Assembly: GCF_000697965.2 (NCBI RefSeq)
Contig: NZ_CP015880.1
Span: forward strand, 744,001-808,000
Reading direction: 5' to 3'
DNA from: Ensifer adhaerens
GTDB taxonomy: Bacteria > Pseudomonadota > Alphaproteobacteria > Rhizobiales > Rhizobiaceae
DNA length: 64,000 nucleotides
In this document: one piece after another, positions 42,537 to 52,192 of the stretch
Layout of the letters: every line of letters begins with the position of its first letter
Position numbering within the stretch: position 1 is the stretch's first letter
Made by a program: the position numbers and the translations under genes
The notes under the pieces: generated by a model
The model's database searches: none
Told to the model about the DNA's origin: nothing
What the model saw: the letters and a program-made list of their open reading frames with translations, nothing else

Positions 42537-43208
42537 ATGCGCATTCTGATTGTCGAGGACGACGCCAACCTGAACCGGCAGCTCGCCGAGGTGCTGAAGG
42601 AGGCCGGCTACGTCGTTGACCAGGCCTATGATGGCGAGGAGGGGCACTATCTCGGCGACGCCGAGCCCTATGATGCCGTGATCCTCGATATCGGCCTGCC
42701 GGAAATGGACGGCATCACCGTGCTTGAGAAATGGCGCGGCGACGGCAAGACCATGCCGGTCCTGATCCTGACGGCGCGTGATCGCTGGAGCGACAAGGTG
42801 GCTGGCATCGATGCCGGCGCCGACGACTATGTTGCCAAGCCCTTCCACGTCGAAGAAGTTCTTGCCCGCATCCGCGCCCTGATCCGGCGCGCCGCCGGCC
42901 ATGCGAGCTCGGAGATCGTCTGCGGCCCGGTCCGCCTCGACACCAAGGGTTCCAAGGCAACGGTCGATGGCGTCGCATTGAAGCTGACGTCGCACGAGTT
43001 CCGGCTGCTCTCCTATCTCATGCACCACATGGGCCAGGTCGTTTCGCGCACAGAATTGGTCGAGCATATGTACGATCAGGATTTCGATCGCGATTCCAAT
43101 ACGATCGAAGTGTTCATCGGCCGGCTGCGCAAGAAGATCGGCAACGATCTGATCGAAACGGTGCGCGGTCTCGGATACCGAATGCAAGCGCCGGGCAATG
43201 GCAATTAG
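42537..43208 (+). CDS. feuP: FeuP, OmpR-family response regulator
   Basis: A 223-residue regulator. Receiver domain 1-115 with E7/D8/D9 and phospho-acceptor D51 (VILDIGLPEMDG), K101 region PFHVEEV. The winged-helix Trans_reg_C domain (125-220) contains LTSHEFRLLSYLMHHMGQVVS and VFIGRLRKKIG. It pairs with FeuQ, overlapping its start by 11 bases. In S. meliloti FeuPQ controls ndvA (cyclic glucan export) and is required for osmoadaptation and nodule entry. RBS GAGAGGAAG precedes ATG. Confidence 0.95.
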   Translation: MRILIVEDDANLNRQLAEVLKEAGYVVDQAYDGEEGHYLGDAEPYDAVILDIGLPEMDGITVLEKWRGDGKTMPVLILTARDRWSDKVAGIDAGADDYVAKPFHVEEVLARIRALIRRAAGHASSEIVCGPVRLDTKGSKATVDGVALKLTSHEFRLLSYLMHHMGQVVSRTELVEHMYDQDFDRDSNTIEVFIGRLRKKIGNDLIETVRGLGYRMQAPGNGN

Positions 43209-44583
43209 ATCGCTCACCGCACGCGTTCTGGTGGTCTCCACCGTCTGGGCGGTGGTGGCTCTCGTCGTGATCGGCGTGGTGATTTCCGAGCTTTATCGCC
43301 AGGGCTCCGAGCGCGGTTTCAAAGACCTGCTGCGCGCCCAGCTCTTCAACGTCGTCAACTCGATCTCCGTCAACGAGAGGACGGTGCTGTCGGGCAGTCC
43401 GCAGCTTGGCGACCTCCGGTTTTCGCAGCCGCAGACCGGTTGGTACTGGATCGTCGATCCGATCGGCGAGTTCGATACGCCGCCCCTGATCTCGACCTCG
43501 CTCGGCAACGGCAAGCTACCGATCGCCAGCGTCGACGAGGTGCCGTTCGATACCGGCTATGTTCGCTTCTACACCACCAAGGATCCCTTCGGGAACGAGG
43601 TCGAGGTCTCCGAGACCGAGGTCGTTCTCGACATCCAGGGCCATACGGCGCGCTTTCGCGTGGCGGGCAACCGCGACGTGCTCGAGGCCGATATCAACCG
43701 CTTCACCCGCAACCTGACGATCGCGCTCTCCATCTTCGGTCTGGGAGGGCTCGGGGTCAACGCGCTCACCATTCTCTTCGGCCTGAGGCCGCTCGATGAG
43801 GTCCGGCGCTCGATGGAGAAGATCCGCGCCGGCGAAAGCGAACGGTTGGACGGCGCTTTCCCGCGTGAGATCCAGCCGCTCGCCAACGAGGTCAATGCCC
43901 TGATCGACAGCAACCGCCGCATCGTCGAGCGCGCCCGCATGCAGGTCGGCAATCTTGCCCATTCGCTGAAGACACCGATCGCGGTCCTGCTCAACGAGGC
44001 CCGGGTGCTCGAGGCATCGCATGGCGAGTTGGTGCGCACTCAGGTCGATGCAATGCAGACCCAGGTTCAATCCTATCTGAGCCGCGCCCGGATTGCGGCG
44101 CAGCGCGAGTCCGTGCTGGCGCGGACCGAAGCGCAGCCGGCGCTCGAACGCCTCGTGCGCGTCATGCGCAAGCTCAATCCGGAAAAGCAGGTCCATCTGT
44201 CGATCAACCCGCCGGGACTGGTTCTTGCCATGGAGCTGCAGGACGTCGAGGAGACCGTTGGCAACCTGCTCGAAAATGCCGCCCGCCACGCCCGTGGCGA
44301 GGTGTGGCTGAATGTCAGGCCGGCACCGAGCGAGGTTCATGCCAAGGAGCCCGGCCGGCAGTGGATCGTTCTCGACATCGACGACGACGGGCCGGGGCTC
44401 AATCCCGACCAGATCGCAGTGGCGATGAAGCGCGGCAAGCGGCTCGACGAAAGCAAGCCCGGAACCGGGCTCGGTCTTTCGATCGTCAGCGAGATCGTCC
44501 GGGAGTATCAGGGCACCATCACCCTGTCACGACGGGACGAGGGAGGGTTGCGTGCGGAACTGGTTTTGCCGGCGGCCGTTTAG
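43198..44583 (+). CDS. feuQ: FeuQ, sensor histidine kinase
   Basis: A 461-residue inner-membrane kinase. Two transmembrane helices (about 10-30 and 175-195) bracket a periplasmic sensor domain of some 145 residues, the expected site of FeuN action. HAMP-like linker (195-235), HisKA with H255 in NLAHSLKTPIAVLL, and HATPase with NLLENAARHA, DDDGPGL and GTGLGLSIVSEIV. ATG 43198 overlaps feuP. The sensor layout is PhoQ-like. Confidence 0.95.
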   Translation: MAIRSLTARVLVVSTVWAVVALVVIGVVISELYRQGSERGFKDLLRAQLFNVVNSISVNERTVLSGSPQLGDLRFSQPQTGWYWIVDPIGEFDTPPLISTSLGNGKLPIASVDEVPFDTGYVRFYTTKDPFGNEVEVSETEVVLDIQGHTARFRVAGNRDVLEADINRFTRNLTIALSIFGLGGLGVNALTILFGLRPLDEVRRSMEKIRAGESERLDGAFPREIQPLANEVNALIDSNRRIVERARMQVGNLAHSLKTPIAVLLNEARVLEASHGELVRTQVDAMQTQVQSYLSRARIAAQRESVLARTEAQPALERLVRVMRKLNPEKQVHLSINPPGLVLAMELQDVEETVGNLLENAARHARGEVWLNVRPAPSEVHAKEPGRQWIVLDIDDDGPGLNPDQIAVAMKRGKRLDESKPGTGLGLSIVSEIVREYQGTITLSRRDEGGLRAELVLPAAV

Positions 44584-44645
44584 AGGGTGATGAGGAAATG
44601 CGTGGTTCCGGCGTCGCTCGCTTGCGAATCCATCGTGATTTAGGG

Positions 44646-44676
44646 GTCACACCCGTGCTTGAAAATGTCACACCCG
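44646..44676 (+). promoter_or_regulatory. GTCACACCCG direct repeat after feuQ
   Basis: GTCACACCCG at 44646-44655 and 44667-44676, a period of 21 bases (two helical turns). It precedes the lipoprotein gene by about 130 bases. A response-regulator site is possible. Confidence 0.35.
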
Positions 44677-44802
44677 CAGGGCTCGCCGTTGCCTCGGCAC
44701 GCGGGGAATGCCAAAAGAAAATCAAGGACTAGTCGTCATCGTGCTCGAATGGAACGAGCTTAAGAATGCGGCTTCGGATAGGATGATTGAGTGTCGCGGA
44801 TC

Positions 44803-45261
44803 ATGAGGAACCAGGCAGAAATGACACGGGCTATTGTCGTCGGCGGCAGGATCGTTGTGATCGCCTCGGCCGTCGCGCTTGCCGGATGCGGCACGACGGG
44901 CAGCAAGGGCGCGGCCGCCGGCCTCGGCTCGACGGCAACGCGTGGTGCCACCTCGACCAATTACATCGCGGCACTCCAGGGTGGGGTGATCGCGCGTCTC
45001 ACCGATCTCGACATCGGGACATCCGACCGTCAGCGCGCTCTGGAAGCGGAATACCGCGCACTTGAAGCGGCCCCCGGTGGGCAGCCGGTGACCTGGGACG
45101 GGCGCGGCGTCAACGGTTCGGTCGTTGCAGCCGCTCCCTATCAGGTCGGGTCGCAGAACTGCCGCCAGTATAGCCACACGGTTACCGTCAAGGGACAGCC
45201 GAAGACGGCGCGGGGTGCTGCCTGCCGCAACCCGGACGGCAGCTGGACACCGCTGACCTAA
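44803..45261 (+). CDS. Lipoprotein with 17-kDa surface-antigen-type domain
   Basis: A 152-residue protein with a lipobox LAGC (C29 if started at 44803) after a hydrophobic stretch GRIVVIASAVALAG. The mature part has GALQGGVIARLTDLDIG-like segment (residues 50-70, preceded by Ala-Ser linker) and the conserved QNCRQYSHTVTV ... GAACRNPDGSW end, matching RT0821/Lpp0805-type outer-membrane lipoproteins. Possible starts are GTG 44791, ATG 44803 and ATG 44821; the choice is not decisive. Placed after feuQ but with a 219-base gap. Confidence 0.8.
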   Translation: MRNQAEMTRAIVVGGRIVVIASAVALAGCGTTGSKGAAAGLGSTATRGATSTNYIAALQGGVIARLTDLDIGTSDRQRALEAEYRALEAAPGGQPVTWDGRGVNGSVVAAAPYQVGSQNCRQYSHTVTVKGQPKTARGAACRNPDGSWTPLT

Positions 45262-45391
45262 GGCGTAGCCGGCCGGGCTCTCCCGGATGTGCTCAGGCGG
45301 ATCGAGCCGCCGTTGCGGCGAAACGCCTCAAATCTCCGTCATAAGGGGTTTTCGAGTTGGAATGGCATGGGGGCCATAGTATTGAGCTTCC

Positions 45392-46534
45392 ATGTTGTTC
45401 TGGATCCTCGTCGCCACTCTGACGGCGGCTGTCGCTGTCGTGCTCATCCTTCCGCTGCTGCGGGCGGGGGAAGCCCCGTCGTCTCCCCACAGCCATGATG
45501 TCGAGGTCTATCGCGACCAGCTCGAAGAGTTGAAGCGGGACCAGGATAGCGGCCTGATCGGCGGCGACGACGCCGAGCTTGCGCGCGCCGAAGTTGCGCG
45601 CCGGCTGCTGGCTGCTGGCGAGAGCGACAGTGAGGCGATTGCGGCTGCCGCGCCGCGCCGCGGTGTCAGCCGCCTGGCCCAGGCCTTCGTGCTTCTCTGT
45701 CTTCCGGCCGTCGGCCTCTGTCTTTACTTGCTGACGGGCAGCCCGGGCATGCCGGCGCAGCCGCTGGCCGCACGCCTGGCCGATCCCAATGGCGACATCA
45801 ACATCCTGATTGCCAAGGCTGAGAATCATCTGGCGGTAAACCCGAATGATGGCGCCGGCTGGGACCTGCTTGCGCCGATCTACATGCGCAACGGCCGTGT
45901 CGAAGATGCGGTCGATGCCTATGACCGGGCGATCCGCCTGCTTGGCCCGACGCCGGCACGTCTCGGCGGCTATGCCGAGGCGATGGTCGTGCAGTCCGAC
46001 GGCGTCGTGACGAGCAAGGCGCAGGACGCGCTGAAGCAGGCGCTGACGCTCGATCCCAATGACCCGCGCTCGGAATTCTATCTTGCCCTCGGCCTCAAGC
46101 AGGAAGGCAAGAAAGCGGAAGCGCTGACTGCCTTCAACCGACTGGTCGCGACATCACCCGCCGACGCGCCCTGGCTGCCGCTCGTCAAACAGCACGTGGC
46201 AGAACTGGGCGGCGCCGGCGCCACCAGCGCTGCAGCGCCCGGCAATCCGAGTGCCGATGACGTGGCCGCCGCCGAAAGCATGAGCGCCGGCGATCGCCAG
46301 GAAATGATCCGGGGCATGGTCGGCAGCCTCGAAAGCCGGCTGAAGGAAAATCCGGATAATCTTGAAGGCTGGGCGCGTCTGATCCGCTCCCATGTTGTCC
46401 TTGATCAACGAGACAAGGCACTGGCCGCGCTAAGGGAGGGCCTGAAAACCTTCCCGGCCGATGGCGACGGCGGCAAGCAGCTGCTGGCGCTGGCGCGTGA
46501 GCTCGGGATTGCCACCGACGGAGTAACGCAATGA
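45392..46534 (+). CDS. cycH: Cytochrome c maturation protein CcmI/CycH
   Basis: A 380-residue inner-membrane protein, the apocytochrome c chaperone of the rhizobial cyc operon. Helix 1 at 1-20 ([21 protein letters not shown]) and a second at about 92-112 enclose a short cytoplasmic loop of CcmI-N type ([20 protein letters not shown]). The periplasmic part has TPR repeats from 140 onward, e.g. [36 protein letters not shown]. Its stop overlaps cycJ. Confidence 0.93.
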   Translation: MLFWILVATLTAAVAVVLILPLLRAGEAPSSPHSHDVEVYRDQLEELKRDQDSGLIGGDDAELARAEVARRLLAAGESDSEAIAAAAPRRGVSRLAQAFVLLCLPAVGLCLYLLTGSPGMPAQPLAARLADPNGDINILIAKAENHLAVNPNDGAGWDLLAPIYMRNGRVEDAVDAYDRAIRLLGPTPARLGGYAEAMVVQSDGVVTSKAQDALKQALTLDPNDPRSEFYLALGLKQEGKKAEALTAFNRLVATSPADAPWLPLVKQHVAELGGAGATSAAAPGNPSADDVAAAESMSAGDRQEMIRGMVGSLESRLKENPDNLEGWARLIRSHVVLDQRDKALAALREGLKTFPADGDGGKQLLALARELGIATDGVTQ

Positions 46535-46983
46535 CGCGCAAACAAAAAAGACTGGCGATCATCGGCGGCGGTGTCGGCTTCCTGGTGCTTGCAGCCTTCC
46601 TCGTGATGTTCGCCTTCAGCCAGGCGATCGCCTATTTCTATGTGCCGAGCGACCTCGAAAAGGCCAACGTACCGCCGGGAACCCGCATCCGCCTCGGCGG
46701 TGTCGTCGAAACCGGCTCCGTCAAGCGCGGTGACGGTAAGACGGTGACCTTCACCGTCACCGATACGCTGAGCGGTGTGCCGGTCACCTATACCGGCATC
46801 CTGCCTGACCTGTTCCGCGAAGGGCAGGGTGTGGTGACGGAGGGAACCTTCGTTGCCGGAAGCTCGGTCTTCGTGGCCGATTCCGTTCTCGCCAAGCATG
46901 ACGAGACCTATATGCCCAAGGATGTCGCCGACCGTTTGAAGGCGCAGGGCGTCGAGCTCAGCGGGAAGGAAACCATCAAGTGA
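46531..46983 (+). CDS. cycJ: Heme chaperone CcmE/CycJ
   Basis: A 150-residue periplasmic protein with an N-terminal anchor (about 9-28). It takes heme from CcmC and gives it to CcmF/CcmH. The covalent heme ligand is H123 in [11 protein letters not shown], followed by Y127. The OB-fold body begins [14 protein letters not shown]. It overlaps both neighbours as ATGA or TGATC junctions. Confidence 0.95.
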   Translation: MTRKQKRLAIIGGGVGFLVLAAFLVMFAFSQAIAYFYVPSDLEKANVPPGTRIRLGGVVETGSVKRGDGKTVTFTVTDTLSGVPVTYTGILPDLFREGQGVVTEGTFVAGSSVFVADSVLAKHDETYMPKDVADRLKAQGVELSGKETIK

Positions 46984-48968
46984 TCATCGAGCTCGGACAC
47001 TACGCTCTGGTTCTGGCGTTGGCGACGGCGGTCATTCAGGCCGCCTTACCGATCCTTGGCGCACGATTGAACGATCGCGGCCTGATGGAACTCGCATCCA
47101 GCGCCGCCGTCGCCTGCTTTCTGCTCGTCGCTTTCGCTTTTGCCGTCCTCACCTTCGCCTATGTGACCTCGGATTTCTCGGTCCGCAACGTCTGGGAAAA
47201 CTCCCATTCGCTGAAGCCGCTGATCTACAAGATCTCGGGCGTCTGGGGGAACCATGAAGGCTCGATGCTGCTGTGGCTGTTGATCCTGACGTTCTTTTCG
47301 GCGCTGGTTGCCGCCTTTGGGCGCAACCTGCCGGAGACGTTGAAGGCAAACGTGCTTGCCGTCCAGGCCTGGATCGCGATGGCCTTCGCGCTCTTCATCC
47401 TGCTGACGTCCAATCCGTTCGCTCGGCTGATGCCCGCGCCGGGCGAGGGCAAGGACCTGAACCCGATCCTTCAGGACGTCGGCCTCGCCATTCATCCGCC
47501 ACTGCTCTACCTCGGCTATGTCGGTTTTTCGGTCTGCTTCTCCTTTGCCATCGCGGCCTTGATCGAGGGCCGCATCGACGCCGCCTGGGCTCGCTGGGTC
47601 CGTCCCTGGACGCTTGCCGCCTGGACCTTTCTCACCGCCGGGATCTCCATGGGTTCGTACTGGGCCTATTACGAGCTCGGCTGGGGTGGCTGGTGGTTCT
47701 GGGATCCGGTCGAAAACGCCTCCTTCATGCCGTGGCTCGCGGGTACGGCGCTTTTGCATTCGGCGCTGGTCATGGAAAAGCGCGAGGCGCTGAAGATCTG
47801 GACCGTGCTACTTGCGATCATGACCTTCTCGCTGTCGCTGCTCGGCACCTTCCTCGTGCGTTCGGGTGTCCTGACTTCGGTCCACGCCTTCGCCACCGAC
47901 CCGACGCGCGGCATCTTCATCCTCGCCATTCTCGTCTTCTTCATCGGCGGTGCGTTCACGCTCTTCGCCCTGCGCGCCTCGCACCTGAAAGCCGGCGGCA
48001 TCTTCGCGCCGATCTCGCGTGAGGGTGCGCTGGTCTTCAACAACCTCATCCTGACGACGGCGACCGCGACGGTCCTGACCGGCACGCTCTATCCGCTGGT
48101 GCTCGAAGCGCTGACCGGCGACAAGATCTCCGTCGGGCCGCCCTTCTTCAACATGACCTTCGGCCTGTTGATGCTGCCACTGCTCTTTGCGGTGCCTTTC
48201 GGCCCGCTGCTTGCCTGGAAGCGCGGCGACCTTGCTGGCGTTTCGCAGCGGCTCTTCGCAGCGGTTGCCATCGGCCTGCTCTTCGGCGTCACCTATTATT
48301 ACTTCATGAATGGCGGCCCGGTTCTGGCGCTCTTCGGCATTGCCCTTGGCGTCTACGTGATTGTCGGTTCGTTGACGGACCTGGCGCTGCGCTCCGGCCT
48401 CGGCAAGGTCGCAGGCAACGTCGTCTGGCGACGCTTCTCCGGCCTGCCGCGTTCGGCTTTCGGCACGGCGCTTGCGCATATCGGCCTCGGCGTCACCCTG
48501 ATCGGCATCGTCGCCGTCACGGCCTTCGAGACCGAAACCGTGGTCGAGATGAAGCCCGGCATGACGGTGGATGCCGGTGGCTACACCCTGCGCTTCGACG
48601 GCATGCGCAATGGCAGCGGCCCGAACTATTCCGAGGAGTCCGGCCACTTCACCATCAGCCGCGGTGGCGCTGCGATTGACGACGTCTGGTCTTCGAAGCG
48701 TCTCTACCAGGCGCGCCGCATGCCGACGACCGAGGCGGGCATTCGCACCTTCGGCTTGAGCCAACTCTACGTCTCGCTCGGCGATCAGATCAGCGAAGGC
48801 GGCATCGTCGTGCGCATCTGGTGGAAGCCGATGATCCTGTGCATCTGGGGCGGTACCCTGTTCATGATGGCGGGTGGTTTCGTCTCCTTGAGCGACCGCC
48901 GCCTGCGCGTCGGCGCGCCGGCCAAGGCCAAGCGACCGAAGGCGGTGCCTGTGGGGGCTGCGGAATGA
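46980..48968 (+). CDS. cycK: Cytochrome c heme lyase subunit CcmF/CycK
   Basis: A 662-residue polytopic membrane protein, the heme ligation core. The WWD heme-handling motif is in [19 protein letters not shown], preceded by [19 protein letters not shown]. About 15 transmembrane helices and a C-terminal periplasmic domain around 515-615 ([15 protein letters not shown]). GTG 46980 overlaps the cycJ stop. Length is normal for CcmF. Confidence 0.95.
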   Translation: MIIELGHYALVLALATAVIQAALPILGARLNDRGLMELASSAAVACFLLVAFAFAVLTFAYVTSDFSVRNVWENSHSLKPLIYKISGVWGNHEGSMLLWLLILTFFSALVAAFGRNLPETLKANVLAVQAWIAMAFALFILLTSNPFARLMPAPGEGKDLNPILQDVGLAIHPPLLYLGYVGFSVCFSFAIAALIEGRIDAAWARWVRPWTLAAWTFLTAGISMGSYWAYYELGWGGWWFWDPVENASFMPWLAGTALLHSALVMEKREALKIWTVLLAIMTFSLSLLGTFLVRSGVLTSVHAFATDPTRGIFILAILVFFIGGAFTLFALRASHLKAGGIFAPISREGALVFNNLILTTATATVLTGTLYPLVLEALTGDKISVGPPFFNMTFGLLMLPLLFAVPFGPLLAWKRGDLAGVSQRLFAAVAIGLLFGVTYYYFMNGGPVLALFGIALGVYVIVGSLTDLALRSGLGKVAGNVVWRRFSGLPRSAFGTALAHIGLGVTLIGIVAVTAFETETVVEMKPGMTVDAGGYTLRFDGMRNGSGPNYSEESGHFTISRGGAAIDDVWSSKRLYQARRMPTTEAGIRTFGLSQLYVSLGDQISEGGIVVRIWWKPMILCIWGGTLFMMAGGFVSLSDRRLRVGAPAKAKRPKAVPVGAAE

Positions 48969-49420
48969 ACCGTCTGCTCCTGGCACTCCTGCTGTTGCTC
49001 GCGCCTGTCGGCTCGGCCTTTGCCGTCAACCCGGATGAAGTGCTTGCCGATCCCGCGCTCGAAGCGCGGGCGCGGGCGATCTCGGCGGAGCTGCGCTGCA
49101 TGGTCTGCCAGAACCAGTCGATCGACGATTCCAACGCCGAGCTTGCCAAGGACCTGCGCGTGCTTGTGCGCGAGCGGCTGGCGAACGGCGACAGCGACAA
49201 GGCCGTCATCGATTACGTCGTGTCCCGCTATGGCGAATTCGTACTGCTGAAGCCGCGCTTCGAGACGAAGACCCTGATCCTCTGGGGCATGCCGGCGACC
49301 CTGCTTCTCGTCGGGGCGATTACCCTCGTCATCGCCTCTCGCCGTCGCGGCGCCCAGCCAAAGGGGACGCCGCTTTCCGAGGACGAGAAGGAAAAGCTGA
49401 AGAAGCTGCTTCAGCCTTAA
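48965..49420 (+). CDS. cycL: Cytochrome c maturation thiol protein CcmH/CycL
   Basis: A 151-residue periplasmic protein: signal peptide ([20 protein letters not shown]), the [11 protein letters not shown] redox motif (C45, C48) that keeps apocytochrome haem-site cysteines reduced, and one C-terminal transmembrane helix ([17 protein letters not shown]). ATG overlaps cycK. It ends the cycHJKL unit and is followed by a 327-base gap. Confidence 0.95.
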   Translation: MNRLLLALLLLLAPVGSAFAVNPDEVLADPALEARARAISAELRCMVCQNQSIDDSNAELAKDLRVLVRERLANGDSDKAVIDYVVSRYGEFVLLKPRFETKTLILWGMPATLLLVGAITLVIASRRRGAQPKGTPLSEDEKEKLKKLLQP

Positions 49421-49747
49421 TGCAGCGCTCGCCGAACGCGCATTCGTTGGATCGGCTTCAGCACTAATCTCTTGATATCGCTTGAGATCCCTGCCGGTGG
49501 CGGGCAATTCCGTTCGCGCCAACGCGCAGTCCCCGGCAGGCCTTTGGCCGAGCCCGGGCCAGCTCTTCACAACATTACCAAAAATTCATTTTCCGGACAG
49601 AACTCAGTAAGGTCCCATCCGTTACATCTTTCGTCATCGGCTGTTCCTCCAGTCAGCCAAAACGAATTCCGCCTTCCCTGAGGCGGCTTCGCAACCAGGT
49701 TTCGGTGCCGTCTCCGATGGCATCTAGGAAGAGAAAAGGCAAAACGG
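49421..49747. other. 327-base intergenic region upstream of degP1
   Basis: Contains a CCGCCT/AGGCGG hairpin at 49671-49686, 62 bases before the degP start, and a CTTGATATCGCTTGAGATC stretch near 49471-49489. No supported small gene. Confidence 0.5.
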
Positions 49748-51307
49748 ATGTTTACGACCAAATCCCTGCGTCCCTCCCTCAAGACCGTTCTGAAGACCTC
49801 GACCATCGCCGGCCTTGCCGCCGTCATGCTGACCTCGGGTCTGCCGGCAAGCATCTCGCAATCCTTTGCCGATCCGGTGAAGGTGGAAGCGCCGTCGGTG
49901 CCGAGCTTTGCCAATGTCGTTGATGCCGTTTCGCCGGCCGTCGTTTCGGTGCGCGTCCAGTCGCGCGTCAACCCGGTGGCCGAAGATGGCGGCGACTTCA
50001 GCTTCGATTTCAACGGTCGCGGTTTCGACGATCTGCCCGACGATCACCCCCTGAAGCGCTTCTTCAAGGAATTCGGTCCGCGCGGCGATGACCGTGCCGA
50101 CCGCGGCCCCAACCGCCGTGGCCCGCATGGCGAAGGCCGCCTGCGTCCGACCGCTCAGGGCTCCGGCTTCTTCATCTCCGAAGACGGCTACCTCGTCACC
50201 AACAACCACGTCGTTTCCGACGGTTCGGCCTTCACGGTCATCCTCAACGACGGCACCGAACTCGATGCCAAGCTGGTCGGCAAGGATAGCCGCACGGATC
50301 TCGCCGTGCTCAAGGTCGATGACAAGCGCAAGTTCACCTATGTCGGCTGGGCCGATGACAGCAAGGTCCGCGTCGGTGACTGGGTCGTTGCCGTCGGCAA
50401 CCCGTTCGGTCTCGGCGGCACGGTGACCTCCGGCATCGTTTCGGCGCGTGGCCGCGATATCGGCTCCGGCCCCTATGACGATTACCTGCAGGTTGATGCG
50501 GCGGTGAACCGCGGCAACTCGGGCGGTCCGACCTTCAACCTCTCCGGTGAAGTCGTCGGCATCAATACCGCGATCTTCTCGCCGAGGGGCGGCGGCAACG
50601 TCGGTATCGCCTTTGCCATCCCGTCGACCGTTGCCAAGGATGTCGTCACCGACCTGATCAAGGACGGCTCGGTTTCCCGCGGCTGGCTCGGCGTGCAGAT
50701 CCAGCCCGTTACCAAGGACATCGCCGAATCGCTCGGCCTTTCGGAAGCAAGCGGCGCGCTCGTCGTCGAACCGCAGACCGGCTCGCCGGGTGAAAAGGCA
50801 GGCATCAAGAAGGGTGACGTCGTAACCGCGCTGAACGGCGACACGGTCAAGGATCCGCGTGACCTTGCCCGCAAGGTTGCGGCAATCCGCCCGGGCACCA
50901 CGGTCGATCTGGCCCTGTGGCGCGACGGCAAGGCGGAAACCGTCAAACTCGAAATCGGCACGCTGCCCAAGGACGACAAGGACGCTGCCAAGAGCCAGGA
51001 CGACCAGTCCGAAGAAGCCCAGCCGTCGAGCGAGCAGGCACTGGCCGACCTTGGCGTCTCTGTCGTGCCGTCTGATGATGGCAAGGGCGTCACCATCGCC
51101 TCGGTCGACGAAGACTCTGATGCCAGCGATCGCGGCCTGAAGCAGGGCGAAAAGATCGTCTCGGTGAACAATCAGGAGGTGAAGTCCGCCGACGACATCC
51201 TGAAGGTCATCAACACTGCCAAGAAGGACGGCCGTAGCAAGGCGCTCTTCCAGATCGAGGCCGACAACGGCAGCCGCTTCGTGGCCCTTCCGATCGACAA
51301 GGGCTGA
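49748..51307 (+). CDS. degP1: Periplasmic serine endoprotease DegP/HtrA
   Basis: A 519-residue secreted protease and chaperone of misfolded periplasmic proteins. Signal peptide ends near ASIS/SFA (about 40). Catalytic triad H154 (TNNHVV), D184 (RTDLAVLKV) and S258 (RGNSGGP); two PDZ domains follow (about 300-390 and 420-510) with an acidic linker between. An unusual insertion of about 35 residues rich in Asp/Arg (DDRADRGPNRRG) precedes the triad. It lies between the cyc operon and a two-component pair; all three units may respond to envelope stress, which is inference. Confidence 0.94.
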   Translation: MFTTKSLRPSLKTVLKTSTIAGLAAVMLTSGLPASISQSFADPVKVEAPSVPSFANVVDAVSPAVVSVRVQSRVNPVAEDGGDFSFDFNGRGFDDLPDDHPLKRFFKEFGPRGDDRADRGPNRRGPHGEGRLRPTAQGSGFFISEDGYLVTNNHVVSDGSAFTVILNDGTELDAKLVGKDSRTDLAVLKVDDKRKFTYVGWADDSKVRVGDWVVAVGNPFGLGGTVTSGIVSARGRDIGSGPYDDYLQVDAAVNRGNSGGPTFNLSGEVVGINTAIFSPRGGGNVGIAFAIPSTVAKDVVTDLIKDGSVSRGWLGVQIQPVTKDIAESLGLSEASGALVVEPQTGSPGEKAGIKKGDVVTALNGDTVKDPRDLARKVAAIRPGTTVDLALWRDGKAETVKLEIGTLPKDDKDAAKSQDDQSEEAQPSSEQALADLGVSVVPSDDGKGVTIASVDEDSDASDRGLKQGEKIVSVNNQEVKSADDILKVINTAKKDGRSKALFQIEADNGSRFVALPIDKG

Positions 51308-51343
51308 TCGCGGCAGTCAAATGATTGACCGGAGCGCCGCGAT
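51307..51343 (+). terminator. Hairpin after degP1
   Basis: ATCGCGGC at 51307-51314 pairs with GCCGCGAT at 51336-51343, with an inner GTCAA/TTGAC stem at 51316-51320 and 51325-51329. The right arm is followed by TTTCC. Confidence 0.6.
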
Positions 51344-51375
51344 TTCCAAGTGATGTCGCGGCGCTCGCCGTTTGG

Positions 51376-51419
51376 AGCGGGATTTGAAAAGGTGTGTGCG
51401 GTTCTCCGCCCATCCCGCT
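51376..51419. repeat. Dispersed palindromic repeat
   Basis: AGCGGGAT at 51376-51383 and ATCCCGCT at 51412-51419 enclose GCGG/CCGC at 51398-51401 and 51406-51409. The form AGCGGGAT...GTGTGTGCGGTT...CCGCCCATCCCGCT, split here, is one I recognise as a small repeat spread over Sinorhizobium chromosomes. A third copy-like hairpin is at 2612-2649. Confidence 0.55.
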
Positions 51420-51493
51420 TTCCCTCACGAGAGCACTCGCCAACCCGGTTGTCGAAAGTCGAAACCGGTTGAGACAGACAGGGGTCCGGGACT

Positions 51494-52192
51494 ATGGTCG
51501 CGCGTATGAAGATTCTCATCATTGAAGACGATCTCGAGGCGGCAGCCTATCTGGCGAAAGCCTTCCGTGAGGCGGGCATCGTGTCCGATCACGCCAGCGA
51601 TGGCGAGAGCGGCCTGTTCATGGCCAGCGAGAACAATTACGACGTTCTCGTGGTGGACCGCATGCTGCCGCGTCGAGACGGTCTCTCTGTCATCACCGAG
51701 CTTCGTCGCAAGGACATCCACACGCCGGTGCTGATCCTGTCGGCGCTCGGCCAGGTGGATGACCGGGTCACGGGTTTACGCGCCGGCGGCGACGATTATC
51801 TGCCGAAACCCTACGCCTTCAATGAATTGCTCGCCCGTGTCGAGGTGCTTGGGCGCCGCAAGGGCACGCCCGATCAGGACATGGTTTACCGCGTTGGCGA
51901 TCTGGAACTCGACCGCCTTTCGCATTCCGTGCGCCGGCAGGGAAAGGAAATTCCCCTGCAGCCGCGCGAATTCCGCCTGCTCGAATATCTCATGAAGAAC
52001 GCCGGCCAGGTCGTCACCCGCACCATGCTGCTGGAAAACGTCTGGGACTACCACTTCGACCCGCAGACCAACGTCATCGACGTGCATGTCTCGCGGTTGC
52101 GCTCGAAGATCGAGAAGGATTTCGATGTGCCGCTGCTGCGCACGGTGCGCGGTGCCGGCTACATGATCAAGGATGACCGGGCGTCCGCATGA
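51494..52192 (+). CDS. OmpR-family response regulator
   Basis: A 232-residue regulator. Receiver with phospho-acceptor D55 (VLVVDRMLPRRDG) and a C-terminal winged helix LQPREFRLLEYLMKNAGQVV with HVSRLRSKIEKDF. ATG 51494 has a GGGG stretch upstream; the shorter ATG 51506 (MKILIIEDD) is equally likely. It overlaps the kinase gene by four bases. Unlike FeuP the target set is unknown; position after degP1 suggests an envelope-stress signal. Confidence 0.92.
   Translation: MVARMKILIIEDDLEAAAYLAKAFREAGIVSDHASDGESGLFMASENNYDVLVVDRMLPRRDGLSVITELRRKDIHTPVLILSALGQVDDRVTGLRAGGDDYLPKPYAFNELLARVEVLGRRKGTPDQDMVYRVGDLELDRLSHSVRRQGKEIPLQPREFRLLEYLMKNAGQVVTRTMLLENVWDYHFDPQTNVIDVHVSRLRSKIEKDFDVPLLRTVRGAGYMIKDDRASA

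Noticed and set aside
44598..44732. 44-codon frame after feuQ with GAGGAA before its ATG
   Set aside because: The spacing of GAGGAA to ATG is only one base, the product has no pattern, and the frame continues inside feuQ. It could be real but is unsupported.
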